Below the pieces are notes generated by a model, which was not told the DNA's origin, ran no database searches, and was given only the letters and a program-made list of their open reading frames with translations. A program made the translations under genes and the position numbers. 64,000 bases of DNA from DASTFP01 sp963816855 (GTDB taxonomy: Bacteria > Verrucomicrobiota > Verrucomicrobiia > Chthoniobacterales > Terrimicrobiaceae), in the NCBI GenBank assembly GCA_963816855.1, contig CAWFMA010000020.1, positions 60,560 to 124,559 on the forward strand, in the 5' to 3' direction. This document shows, one piece after another, positions 33,008 through 43,116 of this stretch (the stretch's first letter is position 1; every line of letters starts with the position of its first letter).

Positions 33008-33914
33008 GCCGTCTCGAAAGCTGAGTTCGGGCTGTCATTGCCCTTACTGGGTTCGGCTTGCAACAAATTCACTATCGCCGCAGAAATTGCGAAGATGTGC
33101 TGGAGGAAATCTAACGGCTCCCCCGCAGACCACGTCAGGACAATGTGGGGTGAAGACCCTATATACGGCTGAGTAGTACGATGCGAACTAGCTTGAAACG
33201 CCCACACTCGATGCCCTGTCAATACAGAGAAAGAAAACGCAACGATCAGTCTTCAAGACCACGCCAGGCATGCGCGGCAAAGCGCCCCTCGCAAACGCGC
33301 GTAGCCTTTTCGGAACTTCGATCGAACGGTACAGACCCTACCTTACACACCTACCGTTCATTAATCCTAGCATCCATTGGCCCCCTTATTTCGATTGCCT
33401 ATCACATTTCCCTTCCAGTTTGCTAACCTCACGCGTATATAAGGCACTGCAAAGTTTCGGAAAGGTAACAAATCATCAGGGCATTCAAAGCAAGCTTTCA
33501 ACTCATCATGTATGGAGTCGAGGATACGGAATTGGGTTACTGATTGTTAGAGACTGGGAGAACTGAACGCGTTCGTTCTCAATTGCATCCTCCTTTTAGC
33601 ATATTGACCGACGCGGCTGGCCCGCACTTCCGCGCTTCTCGCTGCAGGTCTGGTTTCGAGGCAAGCCAGCACCGTTGCCGCGATCGAAAAGGCGAAGGCT
33701 GAGTTGAACAACGCCCTGACGTTCGGCAAATGAAGGCTGATTTGATGCGGCAGCGTGTCGGACTCCTCGCTTAGCGGCGACAACACTTTCCCAAATGATT
33801 CTGTCAGTTCATCGATGGGAGTTCATTAGACTTAGGTCCCTGACCTCAACTTTCAACAAAACAAGACTTTCTTATTGTTTCAGTCGGCCCAGGCCTACCT
33901 AGCAAAATAACTTT
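33008..33914. other. Long leader/intergenic region before the polysaccharide operon
   Basis: About 900 bp without a supportable gene. Base composition is lower in GC than in the flanks, especially 33180-33560 and 33830-33914, as often seen upstream of exopolysaccharide operons. It includes a TATATAA box (33437-33443) in a possible promoter context. I see no convincing RNA gene. A long untranslated leader for the operon starting at 33915 is possible. Confidence 0.4.
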
Positions 33915-34844
33915 ATGAGTACGCGTTCAGCTCAGAACCGCGCCATGATAAATGGAAGCACCCATAACTTTGCTCAGAATCATTTATCGGACATCTCCTT
34001 TCGAGATGGCGCTACTCAGCTACCCTTCGTTTCTCCGGCCCTCACCGAACCGCGAATCGCGACCACGGCCCCTGATTCTTCCGGGAATCTCCAGTTCGAT
34101 GTGGGCACACCAACGGACGCCGACAGCGTGCCTCGAATTCCCGGCTGGAAACGCCTGCTCGATGTTCTCTGCATCTGGATCACTTTTCCCCTCTGGATAG
34201 TGGTCATGGCTCTGGTCAGCGCCTGGATCCTTCTTGTCTCACCGGGACCTCTCCTGTTTCGTCAGGAACGTGTCGGCTACCGCGGGCGACGTTTCAGGAT
34301 TTTGAAATTCCGAACCATGAGGGTCAACGTCGAAACGCAAAGTCATGAGGGGTATTTCGTGCAGTTGATGCAGGCCGATTGCCCGATGACCAAACTGGAC
34401 ACATGCGGTGACCGGCGTCTCATACGCGGAGGGCGACTTTTGCGCGCGTTAGGATTGGATGAACTGCCCCAGATCTTCAATGTGCTTTGCGGCGAAATGA
34501 GCCTGGTCGGCCCCCGCCCCTGCACGCCGCATGAGTTCGAGCGTTATCTTCCGAGCCAGAAGCAACGGGTGAACGCCCCGCCGGGTCTCACCGGTTACTG
34601 GCAAGTTAATGGGAAGAATGCGACCACATTTAGTCAAATGATTGCCATGGATATTCATTATGGCAAGCATATGTCGCTTTGGTTGGACCTTATGATCATT
34701 GTGAGGACGGGTCCCGCAATTGCAAAACAAGTATTTGAATCTCTGACCCGAAAAACGGGCGCTAAAGTACGGCCGCTTCTTGAAAAGTGGCCGCTTGGTC
34801 GATTGCGGTGCTGGGCATCGCGCTTCGGGAGAAGAGTTCGCTAA
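33915..34844 (+). CDS. Polyprenyl-phosphate sugar-1-phosphate transferase (priming glycosyltransferase)
   Basis: A 309-residue member of the bacterial sugar transferase (WcaJ/PglC-like) family. A disordered N-terminus (1-70) precedes one membrane helix (about 83-108). Then come the catalytic blocks SPGPLLFRQERVGYRGR, FRILKFRTM, LDELPQIFNVLCGEMSLVGP and RP. It transfers a sugar-phosphate from a UDP-sugar to undecaprenyl phosphate to start repeat-unit synthesis. It is the first structural gene of the island. The upstream gap is 900 bp and the downstream gap to the oxidoreductase only 24 bp. Confidence 0.92.
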   Translation: MSTRSAQNRAMINGSTHNFAQNHLSDISFRDGATQLPFVSPALTEPRIATTAPDSSGNLQFDVGTPTDADSVPRIPGWKRLLDVLCIWITFPLWIVVMALVSAWILLVSPGPLLFRQERVGYRGRRFRILKFRTMRVNVETQSHEGYFVQLMQADCPMTKLDTCGDRRLIRGGRLLRALGLDELPQIFNVLCGEMSLVGPRPCTPHEFERYLPSQKQRVNAPPGLTGYWQVNGKNATTFSQMIAMDIHYGKHMSLWLDLMIIVRTGPAIAKQVFESLTRKTGAKVRPLLEKWPLGRLRCWASRFGRRVR

Positions 34845-34868
34845 GAAGAGTTAAGAGAAATACATAAC

Positions 34869-35963
34869 ATGAAAAATCCAGTCTCAGTGGGCGTGGTCGG
34901 GTGCGGATATTGGGGTCCCAACCATATTAGGAATTTTAGGACGCTGCCAACCTGCGCGCTTAAAGCAATGTGCGACGTAAACGAAGGCCGCCTGAAGCAC
35001 CTTAAGGCCTTGTACCCCGAAGTCGAGGGCTTGACCGACTATAACCACATGCTGAATGGCATCGGTCTTGACGCAGTCGTGATTGCCACGTCGGTGAAAC
35101 ATCACTACCCACTGGCCAAGGCCAGCCTCCTGGCGGGCAAACATACGCTCATTGAGAAGCCGATGGCTTCAAGTTCGGAAGAGTGTGAAGAGCTGATAGA
35201 CATTGCCAACCGCCAGGGTCTTGTGCTGATGGTCGGCCATACCTTCCTCTATTCCTCCGTGGTTCGGAAGATCGTGGATATTATTCAGGCTGGTGACATC
35301 GGCGATATTCGCTACATCAACTCACGACGCCTCAACCTTGGGCTGTTCCAGAAGGACATCAACGTGGCGTGGGATCTCGCGCCGCATGATATCTCGATCA
35401 TCTTGCACATTCTCGAAGAGTTTCCCCTCTCGGTGAATTGCCAGGGCAACGCCCATGTGACTCCGAACATTGCGGACGTGACGAATATGTCGCTGACTTT
35501 CCGGCACAAGCGCTTTGCGAGCATTCAGAGCAGCTGGCTCGAACCGAGAAAAGTCCGCGAGATGACCATCGTGGGCACCCGTCGAATGATCGTTTATGAT
35601 GATCTGCAAACGCTGGAAAAGATTCGCATCTACGATGTCAGGGTGGAGCGTCCGCCGCACTACGACACCTTCGCCGAGTTCCAGTACTCCTATCACTACG
35701 GGGACAGCTATATCCCGCACGTGAAACAGGAGGAGCCGCTCAAGGTGGAGGGCCAGCATTTTATCGACTGCATCCAGGGGGGCATGAAGCCGTTGACCGG
35801 AGGACGGCAGGGACTCGAGTTGGTCAAAATCCTTGAGGCCGCCTCGGCGTCCCTGGAAGACCATGGCACCCCGATAACGTTCGCCCGCCCGCATGAGGCG
35901 CTGCCCTCCTTTGAGCGCAAGCAATCCCGGGACGTGGCCTACGCAGAGCCGGTGCCCGCGTGA
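34869..35963 (+). CDS. Gfo/Idh/MocA oxidoreductase (WbpB-like UDP-sugar 3-dehydrogenase)
   Basis: A 364-residue NAD(P)-dependent oxidoreductase. The nucleotide-binding motif is VGVVGCGYWGPN near the N-terminus, with EKP in LIEKPMASS (family signature) and a C-terminal alpha/beta domain. With the acetyltransferase and aminotransferase that follow, it matches the WbpB-WbpD-WbpE set converting UDP-GlcNAcA to UDP-GlcNAc(3NAc)A; WbpB oxidises C3. The start is 24 bp after the priming transferase. Part of its coding sequence is duplicated at 29427-29534. Confidence 0.88.
   Translation: MKNPVSVGVVGCGYWGPNHIRNFRTLPTCALKAMCDVNEGRLKHLKALYPEVEGLTDYNHMLNGIGLDAVVIATSVKHHYPLAKASLLAGKHTLIEKPMASSSEECEELIDIANRQGLVLMVGHTFLYSSVVRKIVDIIQAGDIGDIRYINSRRLNLGLFQKDINVAWDLAPHDISIILHILEEFPLSVNCQGNAHVTPNIADVTNMSLTFRHKRFASIQSSWLEPRKVREMTIVGTRRMIVYDDLQTLEKIRIYDVRVERPPHYDTFAEFQYSYHYGDSYIPHVKQEEPLKVEGQHFIDCIQGGMKPLTGGRQGLELVKILEAASASLEDHGTPITFARPHEALPSFERKQSRDVAYAEPVPA
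35072..35179 (+). repeat. 108-bp segment duplicated at 29427-29534 (copy 2, in its native gene)
   Basis: This internal part of the Gfo/Idh gene, encoding VVIATSVKHHYPL through EKPMASSS, is in its natural reading frame here, so this is the likely source copy. One of the two differences from the other copy is synonymous (CAT/CAC) and the other changes Ala to Thr. Confidence 0.9.
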
Positions 35964-36448
35964 ACGACACATCCTCGGACTACAAGCGCATTTCGAACGA
36001 TGTAAGGCTTGGTCGCAACGTGCAGATTTACGCCTTTGTAAATCTGTACGGCTGCGAAATCGGAGACGAGACCCGGATTGGCACCTTTGTTGAGATTCAA
36101 AAGGGCGCGAAGATCGGTCCTCGTTGTAAGATATCGAGCCACACCTTCATTTGCGAAGGTGTCACCATAGAGTCGGAGGTGTTCATCGGGCACGGAGTGA
36201 CCTTCATCAACGATCGCTATCCCCGTGCAACGAGCGCATCCGGGCAACCTCAAACGGAAGCCGACTGGAGCGTTCAGAATACCCTGGTGAAGAAAGGCGC
36301 TTCGATCGGTTCTGGCGCGACCCTTTTGGGTGGCATTACCATCGGAGAAAAGGCCATCATCGGAGCCGGGAGCGTGGTTACCAAAGACGTTCCGCCCAAC
36401 ACGGTCGTCGCAGGCAATCCCGCGCGAGTCTTAAAACGTCTTCAATAA
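35960..36448 (+). CDS. WbpD-like N-acetyltransferase (left-handed beta-helix)
   Basis: A 162-residue hexapeptide-repeat acyltransferase. Repeats run from about residue 15 (IGDETRIGTFVEIQKGAKIG) to the end (IIGAGSVVTKDVPPNTVVAG), with the conserved loop TFINDRYPRA. WbpD acetylates the 3-amino group of UDP-GlcNAc3NA using acetyl-CoA. The start is GTG at 35960, overlapping the oxidoreductase stop (GTGA). The aminotransferase follows 10 bp later. Confidence 0.9.
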   Translation: MNDTSSDYKRISNDVRLGRNVQIYAFVNLYGCEIGDETRIGTFVEIQKGAKIGPRCKISSHTFICEGVTIESEVFIGHGVTFINDRYPRATSASGQPQTEADWSVQNTLVKKGASIGSGATLLGGITIGEKAIIGAGSVVTKDVPPNTVVAGNPARVLKRLQ

Positions 36449-36458
36449 CAATACGGAA

Positions 36459-37610
36459 ATGAAAGTTCCTTTTCTTGACATCAATGCCCAAAATGCGCCG
36501 CTTCGCCGCGAATTCAGCGCTGCCATCGAAGAAGTGATCGATACCGGAGCCTTCGCTGGAGGGCCGTTCGTCGAGCAGTTCGAGGAAGATTTTGCCAGGT
36601 TTTGCGGCTGCCATCACGCGATCGGCGTGGGAAACGGTACCGACGCCCTTTGGGCGGCCTTACTCGCTTTTGGAGTTGGCCCTGGAGATGAAGTTGTCAC
36701 CGTTCCCAGCACCTTTATGGCGACCGCAGAGGCAATTACCTATTGCGGTGCGCGACCGGTCTTCGTGGACGTTGATGAGCGCACCTACACGATGGACCCG
36801 TCGCGGCTCGAGAAAGCGATTACCAAAAAGACCAGGGCGATCATTCCCGTTCATCTTTTCGGCCAAACTGCGGACATGGATCCGATTTTGGAAATTGCCC
36901 GCGCGCACAAGCTTCCCGTGATCGAGGACGCTGCCCAAGCTCATGGAGCCGAGTATAAAGGCCGCCGAGCAGGCTCTCTCGCAGACGCAGGTTGCTTTAG
37001 CTTTTATCCGGGAAAGAATCTCGGCGCTTTTGGCGAAGCCGGCGCGGTCGTCACCGACAACGAGGAACTGCAACGAAAGATCCGGGTCTTTCGCGATCAT
37101 GGGCAGACTCGGAAATACCACCATACGATGGTCGGATGGAACTGCCGGATGGACGGAATCCAGGGGGCTGTTCTCCGCATCAAGCTTCGGCACCTGGAGC
37201 AGGCCAATGCGCTGCGGCGCACCCACGCGTCGCGATATGATCGCGCACTCGACCGCGTGAAGGGTGTGGTAACTCCCTTTAGAAGTCCCGATGCGCTGCA
37301 CGTTTATCACATTTACGCAATTCGCGTTAAGCAAAGGGACGAGGTCATCAGGCTCCTCGGAGAAAAGGGCATCGGGTGCGGGATTCACTATCCGATTCCC
37401 GTTCATCTTCAGGAAGCTTACTCGAATCTCGGATATCAAGAAGGTTCGTTCCCCATCGCGGAGCGGGCCGCCAGAGAGTTCGTTTCCTTGCCGATGTTTC
37501 CGCAACTCACCCCCGCGCAAGTCGATATCGTCGTGGAGGCCGTCAAGGAAGTTGTCGGACTCAACGATTTGAACTCCGAGAACTCCCCGCGGCATCCCGT
37601 AGCGGCATGA
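36459..37610 (+). CDS. WbpE-like PLP aminotransferase (DegT/DnrJ/EryC1/StrS)
   Basis: A 383-residue fold-type I aminotransferase. PLP Schiff-base Lys186 lies in SFYPGKNLGAFGEAG, and PLP-ring Asp157 lies in PVIEDAAQAHGAEYKG. The substrate-specificity tail is complete. WbpE transaminates the 3-keto sugar made by WbpB, so the three genes 34869-37610 form a likely UDP-GlcNAc(3NAc)A pathway. A C2-epimerase (WbpI) for the manno form was not seen in this window. The stop overlaps the FemAB start (ATGA). Confidence 0.92.
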   Translation: MKVPFLDINAQNAPLRREFSAAIEEVIDTGAFAGGPFVEQFEEDFARFCGCHHAIGVGNGTDALWAALLAFGVGPGDEVVTVPSTFMATAEAITYCGARPVFVDVDERTYTMDPSRLEKAITKKTRAIIPVHLFGQTADMDPILEIARAHKLPVIEDAAQAHGAEYKGRRAGSLADAGCFSFYPGKNLGAFGEAGAVVTDNEELQRKIRVFRDHGQTRKYHHTMVGWNCRMDGIQGAVLRIKLRHLEQANALRRTHASRYDRALDRVKGVVTPFRSPDALHVYHIYAIRVKQRDEVIRLLGEKGIGCGIHYPIPVHLQEAYSNLGYQEGSFPIAERAAREFVSLPMFPQLTPAQVDIVVEAVKEVVGLNDLNSENSPRHPVAA

Positions 37611-38727
37611 CTGGCCTGGCCCTCCCGACGATCTCTGAAAGATTCGGCGCGCCCGCGGCTCCATCTACCCGACGGCTTCCCTCGCGAACGTGGGAAGCAA
37701 ACGTGGTGGATCCGACGACCGATCCGGATTGGGACGCGCTTGTCGCTTCGCATTCCGACTCGACTTTCTTTCACAGCGCCGCGTGGACCAAAGTGTTGTG
37801 CAAGACGTACGGGCACAGGCCGGCATCGCTGCTTGTTTCTAAAAACGGGGAGCCTGCCGCCCTGGTTCCTCTCCTGGAAATAAACAGTCCCTTTACGGGA
37901 CGAAGGGGCGTTTGTCTCCCGTTCACTGACCTTTGCGAGCCCCTCTTTTTTCGCGAATGCGATCCCGGCATGGTTCACCGCCTGCTTCGCGAATTGGCTT
38001 CCAGTCGGAAGTGGAAGTTCTTCGAAATTCGGGGCGGAAAGGTCGCTCGACGGAGCGCGCCGCTCCTTCGATCACATTTTACGGGCATACGCTCGATCTT
38101 CGGGGTGGCGCGGAGGCGCTTTTCGCGGGCTTCGACAGCTCAGTTCGGCGAGCGATCCGCAAGGCGCAGCGCTCGCATCTGGAATTTCAAGTAAGCCACT
38201 CCGAGGAGGCTGTCCGCAGCTTCTACGACCTCCACGCCCAAACACGCAGGAGGCACGGCCTTCCGCCGCAACCCTTTTCATTTTTCCTGAACATCTACGA
38301 GCTGATCGTTAGGTCCGGGTCCGGGTTTGTGGCCCTGGCGCTTCACAGAGAGCGGCCGGTAGCAGGGGCGCTGTTCCTGCACAAGGGAACCAAGGCCATC
38401 TACAAATTCGGGGCCTCGGACGACAAATTCCAACACCTCCGTCCAACCAACCTGGTCTTCTGGGAGTCGATCAATCTGCTTGCGCGGCAAGGGTTTGAGA
38501 GCCTGAATCTTGGCCGCACCGGGCTCGGAAACCAAGGTCTGCGTCGCTTCAAGTTGTCATGGGGCAGCACCGAAGAGACGATCAAGTATTTCCGATTTGA
38601 TTCCCGCACCAATGATTGGACAACCGCCCGGGACAACGCTTCGGGGTTTCACAATGCCGCCTTCGCGAGATTGCCATTAGCCCTGAACCGGCTCATGGGA
38701 GCTCTGATCTATCCGCACCTGGACTGA
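37607..38727 (+). pseudogene. FemAB-like GNAT aminoacyl/acyltransferase, frameshifted
   Basis: The N-terminal part (MTGLALPTISERFG to WKFFEIRGGK) and the C-terminal part (ITFYGHTLDLRGG to the end at 38727) are in different frames, joined around 38040-38060. Together they make a roughly 370-residue FemAB-family protein with two GNAT-like halves. Motifs include FFHSAAWTKVLCKTYGHRP and, in the second half, LHAQTRRRHGLPPQPFSFF and FGASDDKFQHLRPTNLVFW. FemAB-like proteins in polysaccharide loci are thought to acylate sugars or lipid-linked intermediates. The start overlaps the WbpE stop. Apart from the shift, no stop codons or decay are seen. Confidence 0.8.
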
Positions 38728-38770
38728 ACGTTTCTCCCTCAATTAGTTTTCCAAAAACCGCCATCATAAA

Positions 38771-41284
38771 ATGTCACAACCAAAACCACCAAGCACAGCC
38801 GTCCAGCCTGAATCTGCAGGACATTTTCTACGTGCTCTTCAGGCACAAGTGGAAGATCATCACATGCTCGCTGATCGGCCTGTGCGCCGCGGCGGCAGTC
38901 TTCTTGCTTTATCCGACCGTTTACGAATCCCAAGCCAAACTGCTTGTGCGGTATGTGGTGGATACGGAGTGCCATCGACCAGGTCGATTCCAAAGCGGCA
39001 ACCGGTCCTGCGAGCGAGAATCTTATCAATTCCGAAGCGCAGATTCTGACCAGCTGGGATCTTGCGATGCAGGTTGCAAGCGCGGTGGGCGTGGATCGAT
39101 TGGTTCCCGGATCTCAAGGCACGCCGGATCTATCGCTGGCTGCGCGCAATATTCAGCTTGGGCCTAACCGTGCACCCGTTCCCGGGACGAATATTATCCA
39201 GGTCTCGTACAGGAATCGAGATCCCGAGCTCGCCACGACTCGTTCTAAAAGAGCTGGTAACACGCTACTTCACGAAGCATCTGGAGGTTCATCGATCTGC
39301 CGATGCATTCAATTTCGTGAGCCAGCAGAGCGACGAGGTGCGCGCACGCTTGAGACAGACCGAAGATGAGTTGAAGAGGCTGAAGGATCAAGGCCGGAGT
39401 GATTTCCCTAGCGGAAAGCACGACCAATCTCAATGCGGAGTTGGCAAAAACGCGCGAAGCTCTTAGCGGCGCCGAGACCGAACGTGCAGAACAGCAAGCC
39501 GTTCTTCGGGAAATGGAGAAGCCGCTTCCCGGCCAGGACGTTAAATCTCAAAACGGCATCTTCCGTTGCGAGCACCGAGGTTCTTCAACAATATCAGAAC
39601 ATTATTGCTCGTCTTGCATCCCTGCGGGAAACCGATTTGGATCTCGTTTCGCGCTACGCACAAAAAACGAGCCAGCCGTCGATCCTCGATGAGATCCAGC
39701 GCACGAGACAGGTCCGGTCGCAGGACCGATCAATTGACCGCCGACCGCGCAGCCCGACAGAATTGCGCCCCGGCCGACGGCCTTTGTGGGAGCGGATCGG
39801 GACGAGGCGCAGTCTCTCGCCCGTGAAAGGTATCGGCGGCAGAACGATAGCGGTTTCAGTTATCAGGGGACCAAGAAGAGCTTCGACACGCTCGTGAAGG
39901 AAGCAGAACAGGAGCTTATCAAGCAGAAGATCGACAAGTCGCTCATCTACAAAGCATCCGACGACGAACTGGCCCGCTTGGCGCAACTTCAGACGCTCAA
40001 TCAGCAGCAGATTGATAATCTGGAAAAACAACGAAAAGAGTTGGAACAGAAATATCCTGGCCTTGCGGCGACGCTTCCAAGCGCGCGTCCCGAAGAACTC
40101 CAGGCTGACAGATCTGCCGAGCGCGCAGCGCGTGACCGCACTCGCCGCAGAGCAAGCCAAGCTGGCGGGCATAGCCGCCCGAATCGAGGTTCTTGCTTCG
40201 CACCTCGATGATGTTCGCAAGCAGAATCCAGCAACTCTCTGAGATTGCCCCTCAAATCGAACAACTTGAAAGGACGAAGGAAATCGAGGAGAACAACTAC
40301 AAGTATTTTCAGGCGAGTCTCGAGAAGGCGCGCATCGACGAAGCTTTGGATCCTTCGAAAATGCCAAATATCAGCGTCGTGCAAAGTCCTTCGATTGCCA
40401 TGAAGACCAGCCGGGAGGTGAAGAAGATTGTGCTCGGATTGGCGGGCGGCGGTATTGCTCTCGGCCTGGGCTTCGCCTTCCTGATCGACCTGATGCTGGA
40501 TCGCACGGTGAAACGTCCGCTCGAAATCGAGATGCTTCTGGGCATGCCGCCCATGCTTTCGATTCCCTACTTCAGAAAACTCAAAAGCTGGACGCCGCGG
40601 TTGCCCGGAAAGAGCTCTACTGCTCTTCAGAAATATCGGGACCGATCGCCTGAGCCGTGGGAGCCGGGTCATTTCATCCGGTCCTTCGCCGAGGCGGTGC
40701 GAGACCGGCTAATCCTGTACTTCCTGCTCAATCGGTTGAACCACAAGCCGAAGCTCGTCGCGGTGACCGGCTGCTCGGAAGGCGCCGGGACTTCCACGGT
40801 GGCGGCCGGACTTGCCGCTGCCCTTTCGGAGACAGGCGAAGGAAAGGTTCTTATTGTGGACATGAATATACGGGGCCCGGAAGTGCATCCTTTCTTCCGT
40901 GGAACGCCCGCATGCTCGCTGACCGAAGCTTTGGTCGGCGCGCCAGCTCCGGCTGGGGAGAACCTCTATCTGGCGGTTGCTGCGTCCCCGGACACGCCCG
41001 ATGCCCAGATCATTCCCAAGAAGTTCTACGATCTGGTGCCTCATCTCAAGGCCAGCGACTTCGACTACATTATTTTCGACATGCCGCCGCTGAGCCAGAC
41101 GAGCATTACGCTTTCGATCGCTGGTCTGATGGACAAGGTTTTGGTCATTGTGGAAGGGGAAAAAAGCAATCGAGACTTCCTGAAGCGCGCGTATGCGGAA
41201 CTTCTTGCGTGCCGCGCCACGGTGTCCGTCATCTTCAACAAGGCCAGCTCGTACACTCCAAAGTTCCTCGGCGCAGCGGTCTGA
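38771..41284 (+). pseudogene. GumC/Wzc-like polysaccharide co-polymerase, multiply frameshifted
   Basis: Conserved fragments succeed each other in changing frames. They are the Wzz N-terminus with a membrane helix (FRHKWKIITCSLIGLCAAAA), the periplasmic part, a long coiled coil (about 39270-40330), the second helix (IVLGLAGGGIALGLGFAFLI) and a cytoplasmic P-loop domain (40750-41284). I count at least seven shifts, all before about 40240. The P-loop reads TGCSEGAGTSTVA, without the Walker A lysine; VLIVDMNIRGP and YIIFDMPPL are the A' and B motifs. No Tyr-rich tail is present. It probably controlled chain length and export without kinase activity. Confidence 0.82.
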
Positions 41285-41522
41285 ATCGGAGTCAGATCAT
41301 GGGTCAGATGTCGGCGAGATCTCCCGATGAGACTAGAATTCAGCCGAAGATCTTGGATGTTTACCAGAAGGCGTACAAGTCTCGCAATGCGAATCTTTGA
41401 ACTAAGTCGAACGTTTCCTCTTGAGGAAGAAGTTCGCTCTGACGAGTCAAATTCGCAGGTCCTCGCGTTCGTATGTTGAACCGGCGTAAGGCATGGGCAA
41501 AGCGTCGATACGAAGCGCATTT

Positions 41523-41538
41523 TGTTAGCAAGCTAACA
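41523..41538. promoter_or_regulatory. Operator-like inverted repeat TGTTAGC-AA-GCTAACA
   Basis: Two perfect 7-base inverted half-sites are separated by two bases, in an intergenic region. The symmetry suits a dimeric regulator; no cognate regulator is identified. The spacer is too short for an RNA hairpin, so a DNA-level site is more likely. Confidence 0.35.
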
Positions 41539-41912
41539 GGATTGCGATGGAGAAAATAGCGAAACGGAGTCATCCTTGGATTTCGCGAGGGACTGTCGAT
41601 ACGTCACACCGAACAGCACAAGGATTGGCGCTCTTTCACGGGAGGTTGGCAAGATCTGTGGACGCATGATCATCAACCGGCGTAGCCGATTTCTGACACG
41701 ACCGACCTCGAGCACTGCCGTTTCCGCCAGCATTTCCACTGCTTCCTGTCCCCGCTCATCTTTTCGTGCAAGCCTGGCGGTAGCTCCTCCGTAGAGTAAG
41801 GGAAAGCGGTCAGGCGTGCTGCGCTCGCTCCGGAATAGAAGAATCGTTCCGAGTGGCATCGGAAAGGCACTCACGCGGATCGAAAGCGGGCTTCTGCAAA
41901 GCCACGGCCAAT

Positions 41913-41938
41913 GACCAAGGGCGGTAGCTTGTTCGAAT
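41913..41938 (+). promoter_or_regulatory. 26-bp conserved element with ops-like core, copy B
   Basis: The core GGCGGTAGCTTG (41920-41931) matches 11 of 12 bases of the ops element GGCGGTAGCGTG, which recruits RfaH to paused RNA polymerase in enterobacterial polysaccharide operons. The whole 26-mer matches 32236-32261 with one difference. It lies in a leader-like position ahead of the deacetylase gene. Confidence 0.55.
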
Positions 41939-42033
41939 TCAACGGCTTATCGGCTCTTCCCTCGGATCTCGATTTCACCTCTGACGTTTGATTCTGGCCC
42001 GCTTTCTTCTCCGCTCGCTTCGCCTTTCCTGAG

Positions 42034-43052
42034 ATGCTCTTCAACCGCTTTTATTTCTCGGTCAAGCCGTTGATCCCAAGGCCGATCCGTCTGGCCGTGC
42101 GCCGGTGGCTTGTTCAGCGCAAACGGCGGCACGTTCAGGACGTCTGGCCCATCATGCCTGGCTCGGAACGCCCTCCGGAAGGCTGGACTGGTTGGCCGGA
42201 CGGTAAACGGTTCGCTTTTGTGCTGACCCACGATGTCGAAAGGCAGGAGGGACTGGATCGGGTCAAGGAACTTGCTGAACTCGAGATGGAATTGGGCTTT
42301 CGCTCTTCGTTCAATTTCATCCCCGAAGGCTCGTACAAGGTGCCGTCCGATCTTCGCGACTGGTTGACAGATCGCGGCTTCGAGGTCGGTGTCCACGACC
42401 TGAATCACGACGGTCACCTTTTTTCCTCGCGGAAGGTTTTCGACTCAAGGCTCAACGGATCAACGATTACCTGAAAGAATGGGACGCGGTCGGTTTCCGC
42501 TCCGGCTACATGCTTCGAAACCTTGACTGGATTCACGATCTGGATATTGCCTACGACGCCTGCACCTTCGATACCGATCCTTTCGAGCCGCAACCCGACG
42601 GCGTCGGCACGATCTTTCCATTCTGGGTCCCGAACCAGGCCTTGAGGTCGTAAGTCAGAGGTCAGCTCGCCACCTCGGCTGTCAACGCTCAACCATCCGC
42701 GAGCGGATATGTCGAGCTTCCTTACACGCTTCCTCAAGATTCCACCTCGTTCCTGTTGCTACGCGAAAAAACCGGCGATATCTGGAAGACGAAAGCTCGA
42801 CTGGATTGCCGACCACGGCGGGATGGCTCTTTGAACATTCATCCGGACTACATGCGAGTTCGGCGGCGGCGCTGCCGTTCGAGCTTTCCAGTTCGGCTTT
42901 ACGCAGACTTTCTTCGGTACCAGGTCGAGATATGCGGCGTCAGTTCTGGCACGCGACTCCCTCGCGAGGTCGCGGCATGGTGCGTGAAGGACCAACCGTC
43001 GAAACGCAGGGCGACGTTAGGTTCGTCCGAACCGCTGTTAGTTCCGGCTTAA
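42034..43052 (+). pseudogene. Polysaccharide deacetylase-like protein (CE4/NodB fold), frameshifted
   Basis: The first 140 residues read in one frame: VLTHDVERQEG with the metal-binding HD, FRSSFNFIPEG, and GVHDLNHDG giving the H-x3-H pair. After about 42445 the frame changes (AQRINDYLKEWDAVGFRSGY to FPFWVPNQAL). It changes again near 42655 (ELPYTLPQDSTSFLLLREKT) and 42800 (NIHPDYM, then LPREVAAWC). The pieces align end to end with polysaccharide-locus deacetylases of about 350-370 residues. The exact 3' end is uncertain. It would act on a surface or lipid-linked glycan. Confidence 0.75.
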
Positions 43053-43116
43053 CCAAAGCGCAAAAAGGAATCGATTGGCGGCGTAATTCGCTGGCTCAAC
43101 GCTCTTCTCAAATTTG

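Larger units (their letters stand above)
41285..42033. other. Intergenic region inside the polysaccharide island
   Basis: About 750 bp without a supportable gene. Short open frames on both strands lack family motifs. It contains a near-perfect operator-like inverted repeat (41523-41538) and, about 95 bp before the next gene, the ops-like element at 41913-41938. It probably holds a second promoter and leader for the downstream polysaccharide genes. Confidence 0.5.

Noticed and set aside
37607..41284. Programmed ribosomal frameshifting as the cause of split genes
   Set aside because: There are too many shifts per gene at varied, non-slippery sequences. Error or decay is simpler.
40657..41400. 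A second plus-strand frame overlapping the GumC C-terminus
   Set aside because: The alternative frame contains the P-loop and the A'/B motifs; this one is Gly/Arg-rich without pattern.
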